A DNA stretch of 64,000 nt, taken from positions 1,474,001 through 1,538,000 of the forward strand of contig CP069393.1 of the NCBI GenBank assembly GCA_016887505.1. Direction: 5' to 3'. The number at the start of each line of letters is the position of its first letter. Within the stretch, counting starts at the first letter, position 1. Made by a program: the position numbers and the translations under genes. Positions 29,713-38,850 of the stretch are shown here, piece by piece. Origin of the DNA: Clostridia bacterium (GTDB taxonomy: Bacteria > Bacillota > TC1 > UBA5767). The notes under the pieces are model-generated. The model did not search any database, had not been told where the DNA came from, and saw only the letters and a list, made by a program, of their open reading frames with translations.

Positions 29713-30706
29713 AAAAATACTCTTTCTTTATCATGTCCAAAAATTCTTCAGATAAGTAAGATTTTATTTTTGCATAGGTGTATTCATTTACGATGATTTT
29801 ATTGGGATCTTGGTAAGCCACATAGGCCATAGCGCACCAAGTAATCCCCCGCAAACAGTTTATAGCCACATAATTTTTAACAGATTGCCATAGCTCACTT
29901 GCGTCTTTATATTGATTGGAATTTCTACAATATTCTTTTATAAAATGATTAATTTCTTCTCGGGACAAAATAACATCTGTTTTCCAAAATGTTGTTGTTG
30001 GCGCTAGAAAATGCCCTAAATCTTGCGCTGGATAAGCACATATTGGCTTTTCCCAGTCCACTAAATAGTTTGCACCATTCTTACCATTAATAAGAAAATT
30101 GCCAGAGTTCAATTCTGTATTTATGATGCACCTATATCCAATATCATCCGTATCGATATTTTTACCATATTCTAATAAATCAATAATTTTATCGCTTATT
30201 CTTTGGTCCACATAGTCTGAATTTCTATATTTTTCAAACAGGTTTAAACATTCTTCATAAACAGATACGATTGGATTTTTAGGTTTCAATAAAGTATTTG
30301 CTTCAGGGACAGGTTCATTGTGAATATCTGCCAAAATCCTAGCCGCTATTTCTAAGTCGCTCCGATAATCCAAATGCCTTCCTGGAAGATATTCCATTAC
30401 TAAAAAACCATATGGCACCAATTTTTTTCTATCATCATAATAGATTGGTCTCGGTGTCCTTTTTGTTTTCTCTAGCAATACTAGAGCGTCATATTCATAT
30501 TTAATTTGGTTTTCGAGGTCCATTTGACTATCTGTTGCCACTCTTAAAACCAAATCTTTGCCATAGGTTTTTGACCTAAAAAAATAATTAATATTATATT
30601 CCCCTTGACCTAAAATGCTAAATCCCACATCATCAATGCCGAATCTATCCTGAAAATATTCATCTTGTTCTATCGTGCCTAAACATAGTTTATTCATTCT
30701 CTTCAT
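29699..30706 (-). CDS. APH-family phosphotransferase (kinase)
   Basis: 335 residues with a protein-kinase-like fold of the aminoglycoside phosphotransferase/choline kinase group. Motifs: LVLRVAT (ATP-binding lysine region is weak), FLVMEYLPGRHL hinge, catalytic-loop equivalent CIINTELNSGNFLI (an altered HGDxxxxN, with Asn-Thr-Glu for His-Gly-Asp), and metal motif YLVDWEKP (DWE for DFD/DWE). The altered loop means activity should be verified. Overlaps the nucleotidyltransferase-like gene by 17 bases and the GT2 gene by 14 bases. Small-molecule kinase for a sugar, nucleoside or amino alcohol is inferred from the neighbours; antibiotic resistance is unlikely. Confidence 0.78.
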   Translation of the reverse strand: MKRMNKLCLGTIEQDEYFQDRFGIDDVGFSILGQGEYNINYFFRSKTYGKDLVLRVATDSQMDLENQIKYEYDALVLLEKTKRTPRPIYYDDRKKLVPYGFLVMEYLPGRHLDYRSDLEIAARILADIHNEPVPEANTLLKPKNPIVSVYEECLNLFEKYRNSDYVDQRISDKIIDLLEYGKNIDTDDIGYRCIINTELNSGNFLINGKNGANYLVDWEKPICAYPAQDLGHFLAPTTTFWKTDVILSREEINHFIKEYCRNSNQYKDASELWQSVKNYVAINCLRGITWCAMAYVAYQDPNKIIVNEYTYAKIKSYLSEEFLDMIKKEYFYEYE

Positions 30707-31364
30707 TACTTTCCATAATCTGGTTTACAATTTTTCGTGTGTTGCAACAAGCTATATGTTCATCACTTTTTAAAGCATTATATAGGCGTATAAGGTCTTC
30801 TCTATCATCTATATCCAATAGAATATTTCCTATCCCATAGCTCAATCCTAGACTTTCCATATTTTCGATTGTTTTTTCAAAAACGGAACTCTTACTATAT
30901 TCTATTTTGAATATATCGTGATTTTCCGTTTTCATGCCAATTAAGTAGTATCCCCCATCAAATGTGGGCGAAATAACCATTTCCTTATCTTCCAGAATAT
31001 TAAACGCCTTTTCCAAGTCCGTTTTATGTATCAGGGGAATATCACTGCCTATAAGAATCACTTTATTATAGTCTTCTAAGGCGCTAGCTATGGCATGATA
31101 CATTTTTTCTCCTATATCCTGTCCTTCTTGTTTGATGAATTGAATATCATTATGAACAATATTTTTTAGAACCTCTAAATCGCCAGCTCCTGCATAGCTA
31201 ATGATGATATCGATTCCCATTTCTCTTATACTATCATATATGTCCTTTATAAAAGCTGTCTGGAGTTCAACACAAATCTCTTTTGTCAAAAAAGGTACTA
31301 GTCTAGTTTTTACTTTTCCGATTTCAGGAATTTTTGTAAATAAAATAATCCCTTTGTCTTTCAT
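30690..31364 (-). CDS. TIGR04282/DUF2064 transferase (GT-A fold)
   Basis: 224-residue protein of the CofC/MobA-like nucleotidyl- or glycosyltransferase fold. Signature start IILFTKIPEIGKVKTRLVP (the family's 'F.K.P.~G..KTRL'), LIGSDIPLI with the metal-binding Asp, and PTFDGGYYLIGM ('DGGYyLiG') are all present. Named 'arsenosugar biosynthesis glycosyltransferase TIGR04282' by neighbourhood; cofactor-guanylyltransferase-like chemistry is equally possible. First gene of the four-gene coupled block; AGGGAG lies nine bases before its ATG. Confidence 0.87.
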   Translation of the reverse strand: MKDKGIILFTKIPEIGKVKTRLVPFLTKEICVELQTAFIKDIYDSIREMGIDIIISYAGAGDLEVLKNIVHNDIQFIKQEGQDIGEKMYHAIASALEDYNKVILIGSDIPLIHKTDLEKAFNILEDKEMVISPTFDGGYYLIGMKTENHDIFKIEYSKSSVFEKTIENMESLGLSYGIGNILLDIDDREDLIRLYNALKSDEHIACCNTRKIVNQIMESNEENE

Positions 31365-31426
31365 AACTATTCACTCCCTCTTTCATAACTTACTCCACTC
31401 AAAGCAATTAATAGATCATTGCGAAA

Positions 31427-31461
31427 TGGCTATCCACCATCTTATTTAAGTGAATAGCCAT
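31427..31461. repeat. Hairpin between the Fe-S gene and the transferase block
   Basis: Arms AATGGCTAT and ATAGCCATT with a loop of about 16 bases, between the stop of the Fe-S gene and the transferase start. No T-run; could be a processing or attenuation site. Confidence 0.4.
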
Positions 31462-31576
31462 TCTTATGCTAGTTATGCTGTATACTCCTAGCCGTCTTTC
31501 TTCTACATTTCTTGCCACTGCCTAGTGTAACTATTTTCCCTTATACGTTCTCATCTCTACAAACAATGCGTTGTAA

Positions 31577-32686
31577 TTACTTTCCTATACTTTTTCCCTT
31601 AAACCTATTCACCCATCGAAGCAGTAATGTTTGATTTGTTTTTTTCATGTTATCATAATTATCATTAAACAATAAATCCAATATATGGTAGGAAGTCTTT
31701 CCACCCTTCTTCATGGATTCTACACATTCTTGGCAATAGGTAATAATATACTCTGTATTCGCTTCTTGTGCTCTTCTATTGGTATGGGCTTTGGCAATTT
31801 CGTCATGGGTTATTGAAACCATACCACCGGCTCCACAACAAAGTGTTTTTCCCTTGCTATGCTGCATTTCCTCTACTGTAAGCCCTAGATCTTCCATTAT
31901 TTTTCTAACAGAATAATGCATATTTTCTTCTTTTCTGATGGGGCAAGGATCATGAATCGTAAACTCTTTGTCTAAATTTCTAAACCTACCCACCTTGTCT
32001 TCTGGTATTCCCAAGTCTGCTATAACTTCCCATAGGGAAATAACCTCAATACCTGGGCTATTATTTTTAATCGTAATATAGCAATTGGGACAACATGTAA
32101 TAATTCTTTTTATGCCTTTGGTTTGAAATTCTTTCGCAAGAATCCCATAATAGGAATCAAATTCTTCTTTTTTCCCCATATAGCTAGTCGGTTTTCCACA
32201 ACATTTTGTATATATACCAATACCATCTATTTTCTCTCTAAGATAATTATAGGTGTTCTGTACCGTTTCAGGACTATGTGATAAAAGGGCACACCCTGGA
32301 AATAATATTGTGTCAGATTGTAAATTTCGGATGTCGTCCGTGAATAGACTAGAGAAACTGAGTTTTTGATGCAGTTCTACACCTCTAAGATTGAATTCTT
32401 TAGGGAGCTTACCATCATAGTTATCTACTGTATTTCTACGCAGTTCTAAAAATAAACTCTTTAAATCCACCGATGTTGGGCAAACTTCCGTACAATACCC
32501 GCATAACATACACGAATAGGGTAATGACGGGCTGAATGTCCCTGTAGATTTAAGCTGTCCCAACAGAGTCTTGGGAGAATCAGAAAATGTATCTAGCATG
32601 GGACAGCCTTCCATGCATTTTTTACAGCCTATGCATTTTTCTTCTTCTTGAATTATCAAATTCATACTTTTATCTGACAATTTCAT
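31577..32686 (-). CDS. Fe-S protein with two [4Fe-4S] and two CCG domains
   Basis: 369 residues from ATG 32686 (GGGAG nine bases upstream). N-terminal ferredoxin-like region with CIGCKKCMEGCP and CMLCGYCTEVCP binds two [4Fe-4S] clusters. Two CCG (heterodisulfide-reductase HdrB-type) domains follow: FPGCALL...CCGKPTSYMG...CCPNC and DPCPIR...CCGAGGMVSIT...YCQEC. The plan matches GlcF/LldE/HdrB-like electron-transfer subunits that reduce disulfides or accept electrons from a flavoprotein; no flavoprotein partner is nearby. It probably acts on the cytoplasmic side with the rhodanese/TVP38 proteins upstream (inference). Confidence 0.87.
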   Translation of the reverse strand: MKLSDKSMNLIIQEEEKCIGCKKCMEGCPMLDTFSDSPKTLLGQLKSTGTFSPSLPYSCMLCGYCTEVCPTSVDLKSLFLELRRNTVDNYDGKLPKEFNLRGVELHQKLSFSSLFTDDIRNLQSDTILFPGCALLSHSPETVQNTYNYLREKIDGIGIYTKCCGKPTSYMGKKEEFDSYYGILAKEFQTKGIKRIITCCPNCYITIKNNSPGIEVISLWEVIADLGIPEDKVGRFRNLDKEFTIHDPCPIRKEENMHYSVRKIMEDLGLTVEEMQHSKGKTLCCGAGGMVSITHDEIAKAHTNRRAQEANTEYIITYCQECVESMKKGGKTSYHILDLLFNDNYDNMKKTNQTLLLRWVNRFKGKSIGK

Positions 32687-32781
32687 GTTTTTCATCTCCC
32701 AATCATTTCTCGCAATCTAGCACAGCATCCTACCCTAGCAATAGTTAAAGAGAAGAGTTGCATCCATATAAAACAACCCTC

Positions 32782-33477
32782 CTATGCTTTTTTATCTTTC
32801 AGATTCTTATTCCTATCCATCCAAATCTTTCTTGCCGTAAAGCCTAAGGCACTAACTCCAAATAAAATCAACAGGCCACTTACAAAAGTAGATGGATTAG
32901 AAGATTTGGCTGCTGCATACGAATATACAATGGTTGCCGGTAATTGTCCCAAACCTGTCGCTAAAAAAAATCCCCCAAAAGTCATGGGTGTCAAACCAGC
33001 AGCATAGCTTATGGGATCAAAAGGTACAAATGGCAATAGTCTGGCGACAAAAATTGTATTCTTTCCATATTTTTCAAAAAAGATCTCTACTTCATCGAGA
33101 GCCATTTTACTGGCAAATTTTTCCGCAACCCCTCTACCATAAAACCTAGAAATACCAAAACACAAAGCAGCACCTGCCATAGCACTACTCCACGAAAGTA
33201 TGGCACCCTGCCACCATCCCCAAATTGCAGCATTGGCAAAGGTTATAAAAAATGCAGGTATTGGTGCAGCGACTGACTGTACTATCATCATCGCAAAAGA
33301 AATAGCAACGGCCCATGCACCATAGGATTTAATGTACAGTTTTACCGATTCTACATTTTTAAAAGCCATAAGCATATTCATCAATCCAGTATTTAGGGGT
33401 TTAAAAAAGATGAATAACAGTATGGCGACAGCTAGAAGCAAAAGTTTTAGTAGTGTGGCTTTTTTAATTTTTTTCAT
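32782..33477 (-). CDS. TVP38/TMEM64-family membrane protein (third)
   Basis: 231-residue DedA-superfamily membrane protein. The SNARE-assoc/VTT domain is shown by APIPAFFITFANAAIWGWWQG, re-entrant hydrophobic stretches and RLLPFVPFDPISYAAGLTPM (the 'R..P..P.d..~y~aG' motif). Family members act as lipid scramblases or in membrane homeostasis. It begins one base after the stop of the preceding TVP38 gene. The Fe-S gene follows after about 95 bases. Confidence 0.88.
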   Translation of the reverse strand: MKKIKKATLLKLLLLAVAILLFIFFKPLNTGLMNMLMAFKNVESVKLYIKSYGAWAVAISFAMMIVQSVAAPIPAFFITFANAAIWGWWQGAILSWSSAMAGAALCFGISRFYGRGVAEKFASKMALDEVEIFFEKYGKNTIFVARLLPFVPFDPISYAAGLTPMTFGGFFLATGLGQLPATIVYSYAAAKSSNPSTFVSGLLILFGVSALGFTARKIWMDRNKNLKDKKA

Positions 33478-34224
33478 TTATACCTTCCTATCCTTTTTAT
33501 ATCTTTTCACAATGACTATTAAAACTATAAAAGATAAAATTAGTCTTATATAGATCGCGGATATCTCGTAGGCATGACTAAAATAACCATTTTTTATGGC
33601 ATACAAGACTGTAGTTCCTGTAATCCAAATGATTGAGTTTATCATGTACTTTTTAAAATTTATACGCATGATTCCGCCGAAATAACTCATCAAATCAAAG
33701 TTTATTGGTAGCAGCCTTATCAACACATTCACCAAATTACTTTGCGTGAAATTATTCATTTTTAATTTTCTTCTATTGATCTTACAAATGCTTGATGTTA
33801 TTGTACTTGGCCATAACGCTTTTCCAATATCATAGCAAATGTATGCCCCTATGATTCTTCCTATGATGCTTACACTAGCACCTAGCATTTCTCCAAATAC
33901 TGTCGTGTTTGCAAAAATCATCGTTTCGTACTTAAAAGGAAATATCAAAGCTTGAACGATCATTAAGGCTATTGCAACGATCGGTCGCATAAAGCCAAAG
34001 GAATTTAAATATCCTATGGTGAACGCGGAACCATTTGAGGTAAAGAGCATCATAATTTGGCTGCTAAAAGACTTAAAAACATCCGATACCATATATAGAA
34101 TGATTAGTACTAGCAGAATTATCAAATACATATTTTTTTTACTTATGATACTTTGTTTCTTCTCCAATTGAATACCTTCGCCTTTTTGTGTAAACATTGC
34201 CGACAAAATCGACATGTATTCCAT
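33478..34224 (-). CDS. TVP38/TMEM64-family membrane protein (second)
   Basis: 248 residues from the ATG at 34224, but GAAGG before an in-frame TTG at 34167 suggests a 229-residue product starting MEKKQSIISKK. VTT-domain features: FPFKYETMIFANTTVFGEMLGASVS and RLLPINFDLMSYFGGIMRINF, a diverged version of the proline/glycine-rich family motifs (the usual AxPxP is replaced by IFPFKYE). Hydrophobic profile is like its neighbour. Coupled to the next TVP38 gene without a gap. Confidence 0.78.
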   Translation of the reverse strand: MEYMSILSAMFTQKGEGIQLEKKQSIISKKNMYLIILLVLIILYMVSDVFKSFSSQIMMLFTSNGSAFTIGYLNSFGFMRPIVAIALMIVQALIFPFKYETMIFANTTVFGEMLGASVSIIGRIIGAYICYDIGKALWPSTITSSICKINRRKLKMNNFTQSNLVNVLIRLLPINFDLMSYFGGIMRINFKKYMINSIIWITGTTVLYAIKNGYFSHAYEISAIYIRLILSFIVLIVIVKRYKKDRKV

Positions 34225-34337
34225 AAACTAAATAGAAACTAACCCCTGGTCCTACTGAGGTATTTTTAATATCTACCTGCTCTATTTGGTAGCGCAATCT
34301 ACTACATTGTTGATATTTCCACTCGTATATTTTAAAT

Positions 34338-34402
34338 ATCCATAGTGTTACCTCCCAGTTATTTTTCGATATCGTTGAACAGCCGGTCAGTACACTATGG
34401 AT
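34338..34402. repeat. Inverted repeat after the rhodanese gene
   Basis: Perfect arms ATCCATAGTGT (34338-34348) and ACACTATGGAT (34392-34402) separated by 43 bases, between the rhodanese stop and the second TVP38 gene. Could be a terminator, a small mobile-element footprint, or mRNA structure. Confidence 0.45.
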
Positions 34403-34436
34403 TTTATTACTACAATATTAGTCTGAGATCAATTCT

Positions 34437-35354
34437 TTACATTTCTACGTCGTTATGAGCACACCAGGTATAGTAAGAGCCATCATAGTTCTGTGCATTG
34501 TCATAACCTAACATTTCCAAAACTAACTGCATATAGGCAGATCTAATTCCGGCTGTGCAATATGCAACGATTTGGTCGTCTTTCGTAACACCTGCATCTG
34601 CAAACATAGAATTAATATCATCGTTTGATTTTAAATAGCCGTCTTCATCAAATAAATCTGTAAATTTGATTTGAATCGCACCTGGTAAATGTCCACCTTG
34701 TGCTTCTCCATAATAAACGCCACCCTCATATTCTTTGTCTTCACGAACGTCGATGATTACGTAATCGTCTATTGCTGCTTCGAGTTCGTTGGTATTAACG
34801 ACATATTCATAATCTAAAGCATCAATTTTTACTTCTACTGGGTCTAGTTTGGTAACATCTTTTGATTCACTTAATCCTGCAGCGAGAAGTGCGTTTAAAC
34901 CACCATCTACCATTTTCAATTGATCATAGCCTGCTGCTCGTAAGGTCCATAAGATTCTTGCATCTTCGCCCCAACCTTTTGGTCCTTCTGCAAATAAAAT
35001 TATTTCTTTATCTTTGGATAAGCCTAGGTTACCAAGTCTTGTAGCTAGTTCTTCTGGTTGAAGAATTAAACCCCAATCATAGTCCCCTAATTCAACATTT
35101 TCTACATTCGATAAATATTGCCAAGTGGTTGCAATTGCACCTTCAACTGTGCCGCCTTTGGCCGCATCTTCACCCCTAGCATCAACTAATATTGCATTAC
35201 CAGCTTCAAATTGCTCTTTGGCTGTATTGCCATCGATCATATACTCGCCTTCAAATGCAGTTTCCTTAACTTCAGCGGACCCATTTGAACAAGCCACCAT
35301 AGATAATGTAATAACCAAAACTAAAACTAGGGACATTATTTTTTTTGTATTCAT
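34437..35354 (-). CDS. Tandem rhodanese lipoprotein
   Basis: 305 residues from ATG 35354 (GAGGAG nine bases upstream). Lipoprotein signal with lipobox LSMVAC (Cys22), so it sits on the outer face of the membrane. Two rhodanese domains: the first (about 40-170) lacks the catalytic cysteine (LFAEGPKGWG in its place); the second (about 190-305) has the loop VAYCTAGIRSAY with the persulfide-forming cysteine. Two-domain rhodaneses transfer sulfane sulfur from thiosulfate or 3-mercaptopyruvate to a thiol or cyanide. Flanked by TVP38-family genes on both sides, in the same direction. The substrate outside the cell is unknown. Confidence 0.9.
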   Translation of the reverse strand: MNTKKIMSLVLVLVITLSMVACSNGSAEVKETAFEGEYMIDGNTAKEQFEAGNAILVDARGEDAAKGGTVEGAIATTWQYLSNVENVELGDYDWGLILQPEELATRLGNLGLSKDKEIILFAEGPKGWGEDARILWTLRAAGYDQLKMVDGGLNALLAAGLSESKDVTKLDPVEVKIDALDYEYVVNTNELEAAIDDYVIIDVREDKEYEGGVYYGEAQGGHLPGAIQIKFTDLFDEDGYLKSNDDINSMFADAGVTKDDQIVAYCTAGIRSAYMQLVLEMLGYDNAQNYDGSYYTWCAHNDVEM

Positions 35355-35523
35355 TTTATGCATCTCCTCGTCACTTTTCATAATCATATCTAAACTAAAT
35401 TATCAATATTCTTTACGCCTTGGTTTCCTTTATTATATTCCTCATATACCAGCTCCTTTCAGCTATGACAACTTATATATCTCAAAATAAATCATCTGAT
35501 TTTCTTTATAGAATTATACCTTT

Positions 35524-36225
35524 CTATGCTTCTTCATGGTATGCTTCGCTTTTTATTTTAGCATTCTTCCTGTTAATCAATTTTTTAAATATCAAGGATG
35601 CTATAAATAATACAACCAACATAATAAGTGCTTGATAAAAACCTTTAGAACCTACATCGTTCGTTTTATCTCCTAGATTTGTGTATACAAAGATTCCAGG
35701 CAAGGAACCAATTACAGTTGCTATTGAAAAATCCCTCAGTCTAATATCCGATAAACCTGCACTATAGCTAACAACTTTGAAGGGAAATAGGGGAACTAGC
35801 CTAAGCACCAAAATCAGCAGTAAACCACCTAATCCATTGTCTTTACTAAACAAAACCAGGTCCTTTTTGATCAGCTTTTTAACAACATCCTGGCCTAATT
35901 TTCTAGCGATTAAAAACGCTACAATACCACCTAGCAACGACCCTATGGATGTAAGAATAATACCACCCGCTAAGCCATATACCATCCCACCGCCTATCAC
36001 AAGAACTGAATCCGGAAATAGTATGAGCGGAAGCAAGGTTAGCAAAACTAGATAGACTATTGGCCCCAACTTTCCTTTACTTAAAATAAAATCCTTTATC
36101 TCATTAGGACCGTAATTATTTAAATTTAACCTGTTAAATATAAACACCATGAAAACAACAATCATTCCCAGGATGAGTATTTTAAATAACGGCTTATTCA
36201 ATTTATTTTTCATCCGTCGCAACAC
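35524..36225 (-). CDS. TVP38/TMEM64-family membrane protein (first)
   Basis: 233 residues from a GTG at 36225; the ATG at 36213 is an alternative. VTT-domain blocks: LLPLILFPDSVLVIGGGMVYGLAGGIILTSIGSLLGG and LRLVPLFPFKVVSYSAGLSDI. Four or more membrane helices. First gene of the cluster; a 170-base gap separates it from the rhodanese gene. Closest in type to the third copy. Confidence 0.87.
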   Translation of the reverse strand: MLRRMKNKLNKPLFKILILGMIVVFMVFIFNRLNLNNYGPNEIKDFILSKGKLGPIVYLVLLTLLPLILFPDSVLVIGGGMVYGLAGGIILTSIGSLLGGIVAFLIARKLGQDVVKKLIKKDLVLFSKDNGLGGLLLILVLRLVPLFPFKVVSYSAGLSDIRLRDFSIATVIGSLPGIFVYTNLGDKTNDVGSKGFYQALIMLVVLFIASLIFKKLINRKNAKIKSEAYHEEA

Positions 36226-36349
36226 TTTCTTTTAATTCTATTGAGGCTTGAATACCATATAAATTCATATGATATTTTCACACAAACAGCTATCGGGCCA
36301 ATCATCATATTAGAGGATATCATCCCTGTTTTTACATGTAAAATAAATA

Positions 36350-36380
36350 AAACTGATAGTTCAAAGAACTTCATCAGTTT
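36350..36380 (-). terminator. Terminator-like hairpin
   Basis: Arms AAACTGAT and ATCAGTTT, with TTTATTTATTTT following on the minus strand. Confidence 0.55.
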
Positions 36381-36407
36381 TATCTATGGCTAATTCATTT
36401 AAATTCC

Positions 36408-36442
36408 AAATGCCAAACCCATTCCTATTGGATTTGGCATTT
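36408..36442. terminator. Terminator-like hairpin
   Basis: Arms AAATGCCAAA and TTTGGCATTT around a 15-base loop. Confidence 0.5.
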
Positions 36443-36616
36443 TCACGAAGGGTATATTGGAATTAGGCTGAGACATCGTCATGTTCCTTTTGCTTAATCC
36501 TTTTTGCGCACTTCATTGCAAATGGCCGAATTTTCTTGCCACCTACATTCTTCTGTATCCTTTACAATCTCGTCCTGCACATTCGACTACTTTTTCATCT
36601 TGTCTCTCCCAAAATA

Positions 36617-36670
36617 AAGAAGCCCCAGAAAAGACCGTATCTTATGATGGTATTTTCAGGGGTTTCCTTT
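36617..36670 (-). terminator. Terminator of the phosphodiester glycosidase gene
   Basis: Imperfect stem (AAGCCCCAGAAAA with TTTTCAGGGGTTTC) with TTTATTTTGGG after it on the minus strand, about 130 bases past the stop. Confidence 0.55.
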
Positions 36671-36798
36671 GTATCAATACTAGAATTTAGACCGGTCTAA
36701 TAACTCACAGATACACTTTTGGGAAGTAATATGCATTCTGAATATCTATTCGAATATTACTATCTTATGAGATTACGCATTACTCTACCAGGTAGTTT

Positions 36799-37980
36799 TT
36801 AATTTTCTCTACTATATAATACGAATCCGTTAGGAATATTTCGACCATTTATTTTGTTTGCAGCGGAAGGTTTACTTATTTCCTGCCCATTATAATACAA
36901 TATACTAGATGAACCACCATCTAAGTTACAAGCCTGAACGGCCCCATACCGTTCCATAATCTGGGCAAGTTCTCCCACAGTACAGCCAACAGAATAGCCC
37001 GGCATACGTCCATCGATTATTAGTAGTAACACTTCGCCATTCGGGGTCTGACCTATAGCCGTTCTAGGCTGGATTCCCCATCCAGCAGATCCCGTAACGA
37101 GAACTTCCCCATTAATAATGAGAGCCGGCTTAAATTCTACTGCATCGCGAAAAGAAAAGGATGATTCTTCTCCGCCAATTTTTAGTTTGTTTTGAGAGTC
37201 AAACCCTACTTTCTTATTTGTGCCATTCAGTGCATCATTTAAAGTCTTGCCCTCACTAACCACCAATCCAAAAACCATCCCTCCATTACCATGGCCAGAA
37301 GGGTCGTAAAAGCCACTAGCATTAACAGCTAAGATAGCTTGATTATATTGAGCAATATCTGCAATAATTGCCCCTTTTTCGCCAAAACTTTCACTTAATC
37401 CAACACCTACCCTAGAGGGATCTTTTATGATAGCTAACCTGCCCACATAACCATCACCTTCTATTTTAATAATGGACAAGGCATTTTCAGTATCAATGGC
37501 TAAAACCTGGTCACCATGAATGGTTTTTATGTTTATATCTTTTTCCTGAAGACTGGTCTTATCGATTACTAAGAAACGATTCTCATTAAGAACTTCGTCT
37601 GCATTTGCTTCAATATACTCTTCGAAACTTTGCTCATCAATTTCACTATAAATTTTGTAAAAATTCTTTTCTGCTTTGTCCCAGGGCTCATATAAATCGT
37701 TTTTAGAAAAAGGAAATATAGTCCAGTCACTCTCTAATCCATTTTGAAAGTTTTCTTGGCCACTGCGTTCAAGTAGCACCTTCTCAATTACACTTTCTGG
37801 AATAAAATTTGTAGCTAACCACTGATGATCCATAGTACTCATCGCTGTTTCTATATAAATCGTTCGCCACTTAGCGATAAAAGCTATATTGGAAAAAACA
37901 GCAACACTGTACAGTATTATTAGTGTCATAAGGAGTACTAGGATTCTTTTAATTATTTTGAATCTCTTAGAATTATTCAT
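36799..37980 (-). CDS. Phosphodiester glycosidase (NAGPA) family protein
   Basis: 393 residues from ATG 37980 (AAAGGTG nine bases upstream; GTG 37992 is an alternative). One N-terminal membrane helix (about 11-32) anchors an extracytoplasmic protein. The C-terminal 200 residues are the NAGPA/DUF2233 domain: LAVNASGFYDPSGHGNGGM, FRDAVEFKPALIINGE, LLLIIDGRMPGYSVG and ACNLDGGSSSILYYNG, the last being the core motif of the family. Members remove N-acetylglucosamine or other sugars from phosphodiester-linked glycans; bacterial ones are thought to act on wall or exopolysaccharide. The N-terminal 150 residues are not recognised. It stands alone. Confidence 0.85.
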   Translation of the reverse strand: MNNSKRFKIIKRILVLLMTLIILYSVAVFSNIAFIAKWRTIYIETAMSTMDHQWLATNFIPESVIEKVLLERSGQENFQNGLESDWTIFPFSKNDLYEPWDKAEKNFYKIYSEIDEQSFEEYIEANADEVLNENRFLVIDKTSLQEKDINIKTIHGDQVLAIDTENALSIIKIEGDGYVGRLAIIKDPSRVGVGLSESFGEKGAIIADIAQYNQAILAVNASGFYDPSGHGNGGMVFGLVVSEGKTLNDALNGTNKKVGFDSQNKLKIGGEESSFSFRDAVEFKPALIINGEVLVTGSAGWGIQPRTAIGQTPNGEVLLLIIDGRMPGYSVGCTVGELAQIMERYGAVQACNLDGGSSSILYYNGQEISKPSAANKINGRNIPNGFVLYSREN

Positions 37981-38160
37981 ATTGTTTATCACCTTTTTTC
38001 TCCATAAGCCTTAATACAGCTTTTTTTGAAGACCTCATTATACCACAAATAATAATAATTAAAGCATTATCTCTAGACCTTATTTACGACTAATTTTTAT
38101 TGTTGTGCAGCTGATTTGAAAGCGGATTTTTTATGTGTCAACGCCTATAAAACTATAAAG

Positions 38161-38196
38161 AAAGGCCACACCAGCTGAAGCTGTGTGACCTTCTTC
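38161..38196. terminator. Hairpin with terminator character
   Basis: AGAAAGGCCACAC pairs with GTGTGACCTTCTT around CAGCTGAAGCTG, itself self-complementary. Not next to a recognised gene end. Confidence 0.5.
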
Positions 38197-38726
38197 AAAT
38201 AATTGTAATCGTGCTTTAAACGCTTTTCAACTTGCTTCCATAAACTATTAATAATCTTCATCACGAACAGGACATCGCTAGCACGTTCAGCCTGTTATAA
38301 AACTTTTAAGATGTGGACAACCCTGTTCGATTATATGTAAAATCCCTTTTGGTTATAGAAGGTAATAAACGCCTTCATCTATTTAATCAAAGATACAGGC
38401 TTATCTATATTGCCCATTTTATTCAGTATTTACATTACTTCAATACCTGCTAAGGCGCTTGGCTTTCTTGACTACCTTAGGAAGTGTAAAAGAGTGTGCA
38501 GAATTCTTATCAACATTAGTTGCCCTTGGATTACGTTCAAAAAAAATTTAATGCCTTTTCAAAGACCTTCTTTGCAGCGTTATGGGAACTTTTTACACTG
38601 AAGTAGAAATCTTTTGTAGGACCAGTAAGACAACTGCTTTGTAAGAAAACACCATTCATTTTTTATCTTAAGCTATAACTCATCCATTCTGCAACTATCA
38701 TTTTCTTATGAAAATGCTTCTCAATC

Positions 38727-38850
38727 GTTTATTTATTATTGACCCATCCCAATGTACTAACCCATTACAATTGTATGCCTACTTGTAAGCCCAAATTTTT
38801 CCATCACTTATGCTGTATTTCTATAACTTAGTGGATTGCATCTAGCCATC
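38727..38850 (-). pseudogene. Possible IS3-family orfB tail and right end
   Basis: Minus strand reads ARCNPLSYRNTA then a stop, the shape of IS3-family orfB C-termini, followed by noncoding sequence ending near a TGACCCATCCCAATGTAC-like end. About 115 bases are recognisably similar to 55208-55320, where the frame ends YPFSYRNIVE. Confidence 0.35.

Larger units (their letters stand above)
36226..36798. other. Intergenic region rich in hairpins
   Basis: About 570 bases with three terminator-like hairpins (called separately) and no gene. The last one ends in GTATCAATACTAG, a sequence also found beside a terminator-like hairpin at 55.16 kb and, in variant form, at 43.33 kb. Confidence 0.45.

Noticed and set aside
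29699-30706. Aminoglycoside resistance gene
   Set aside because: Fold matches but the catalytic loop is altered and the operon is metabolic.
28145-31364. Direct assignment as an arsenosugar biosynthesis operon
   Set aside because: Family names alone suggest this; ArsS and ArsM are not present and no arsenic regulator is seen.
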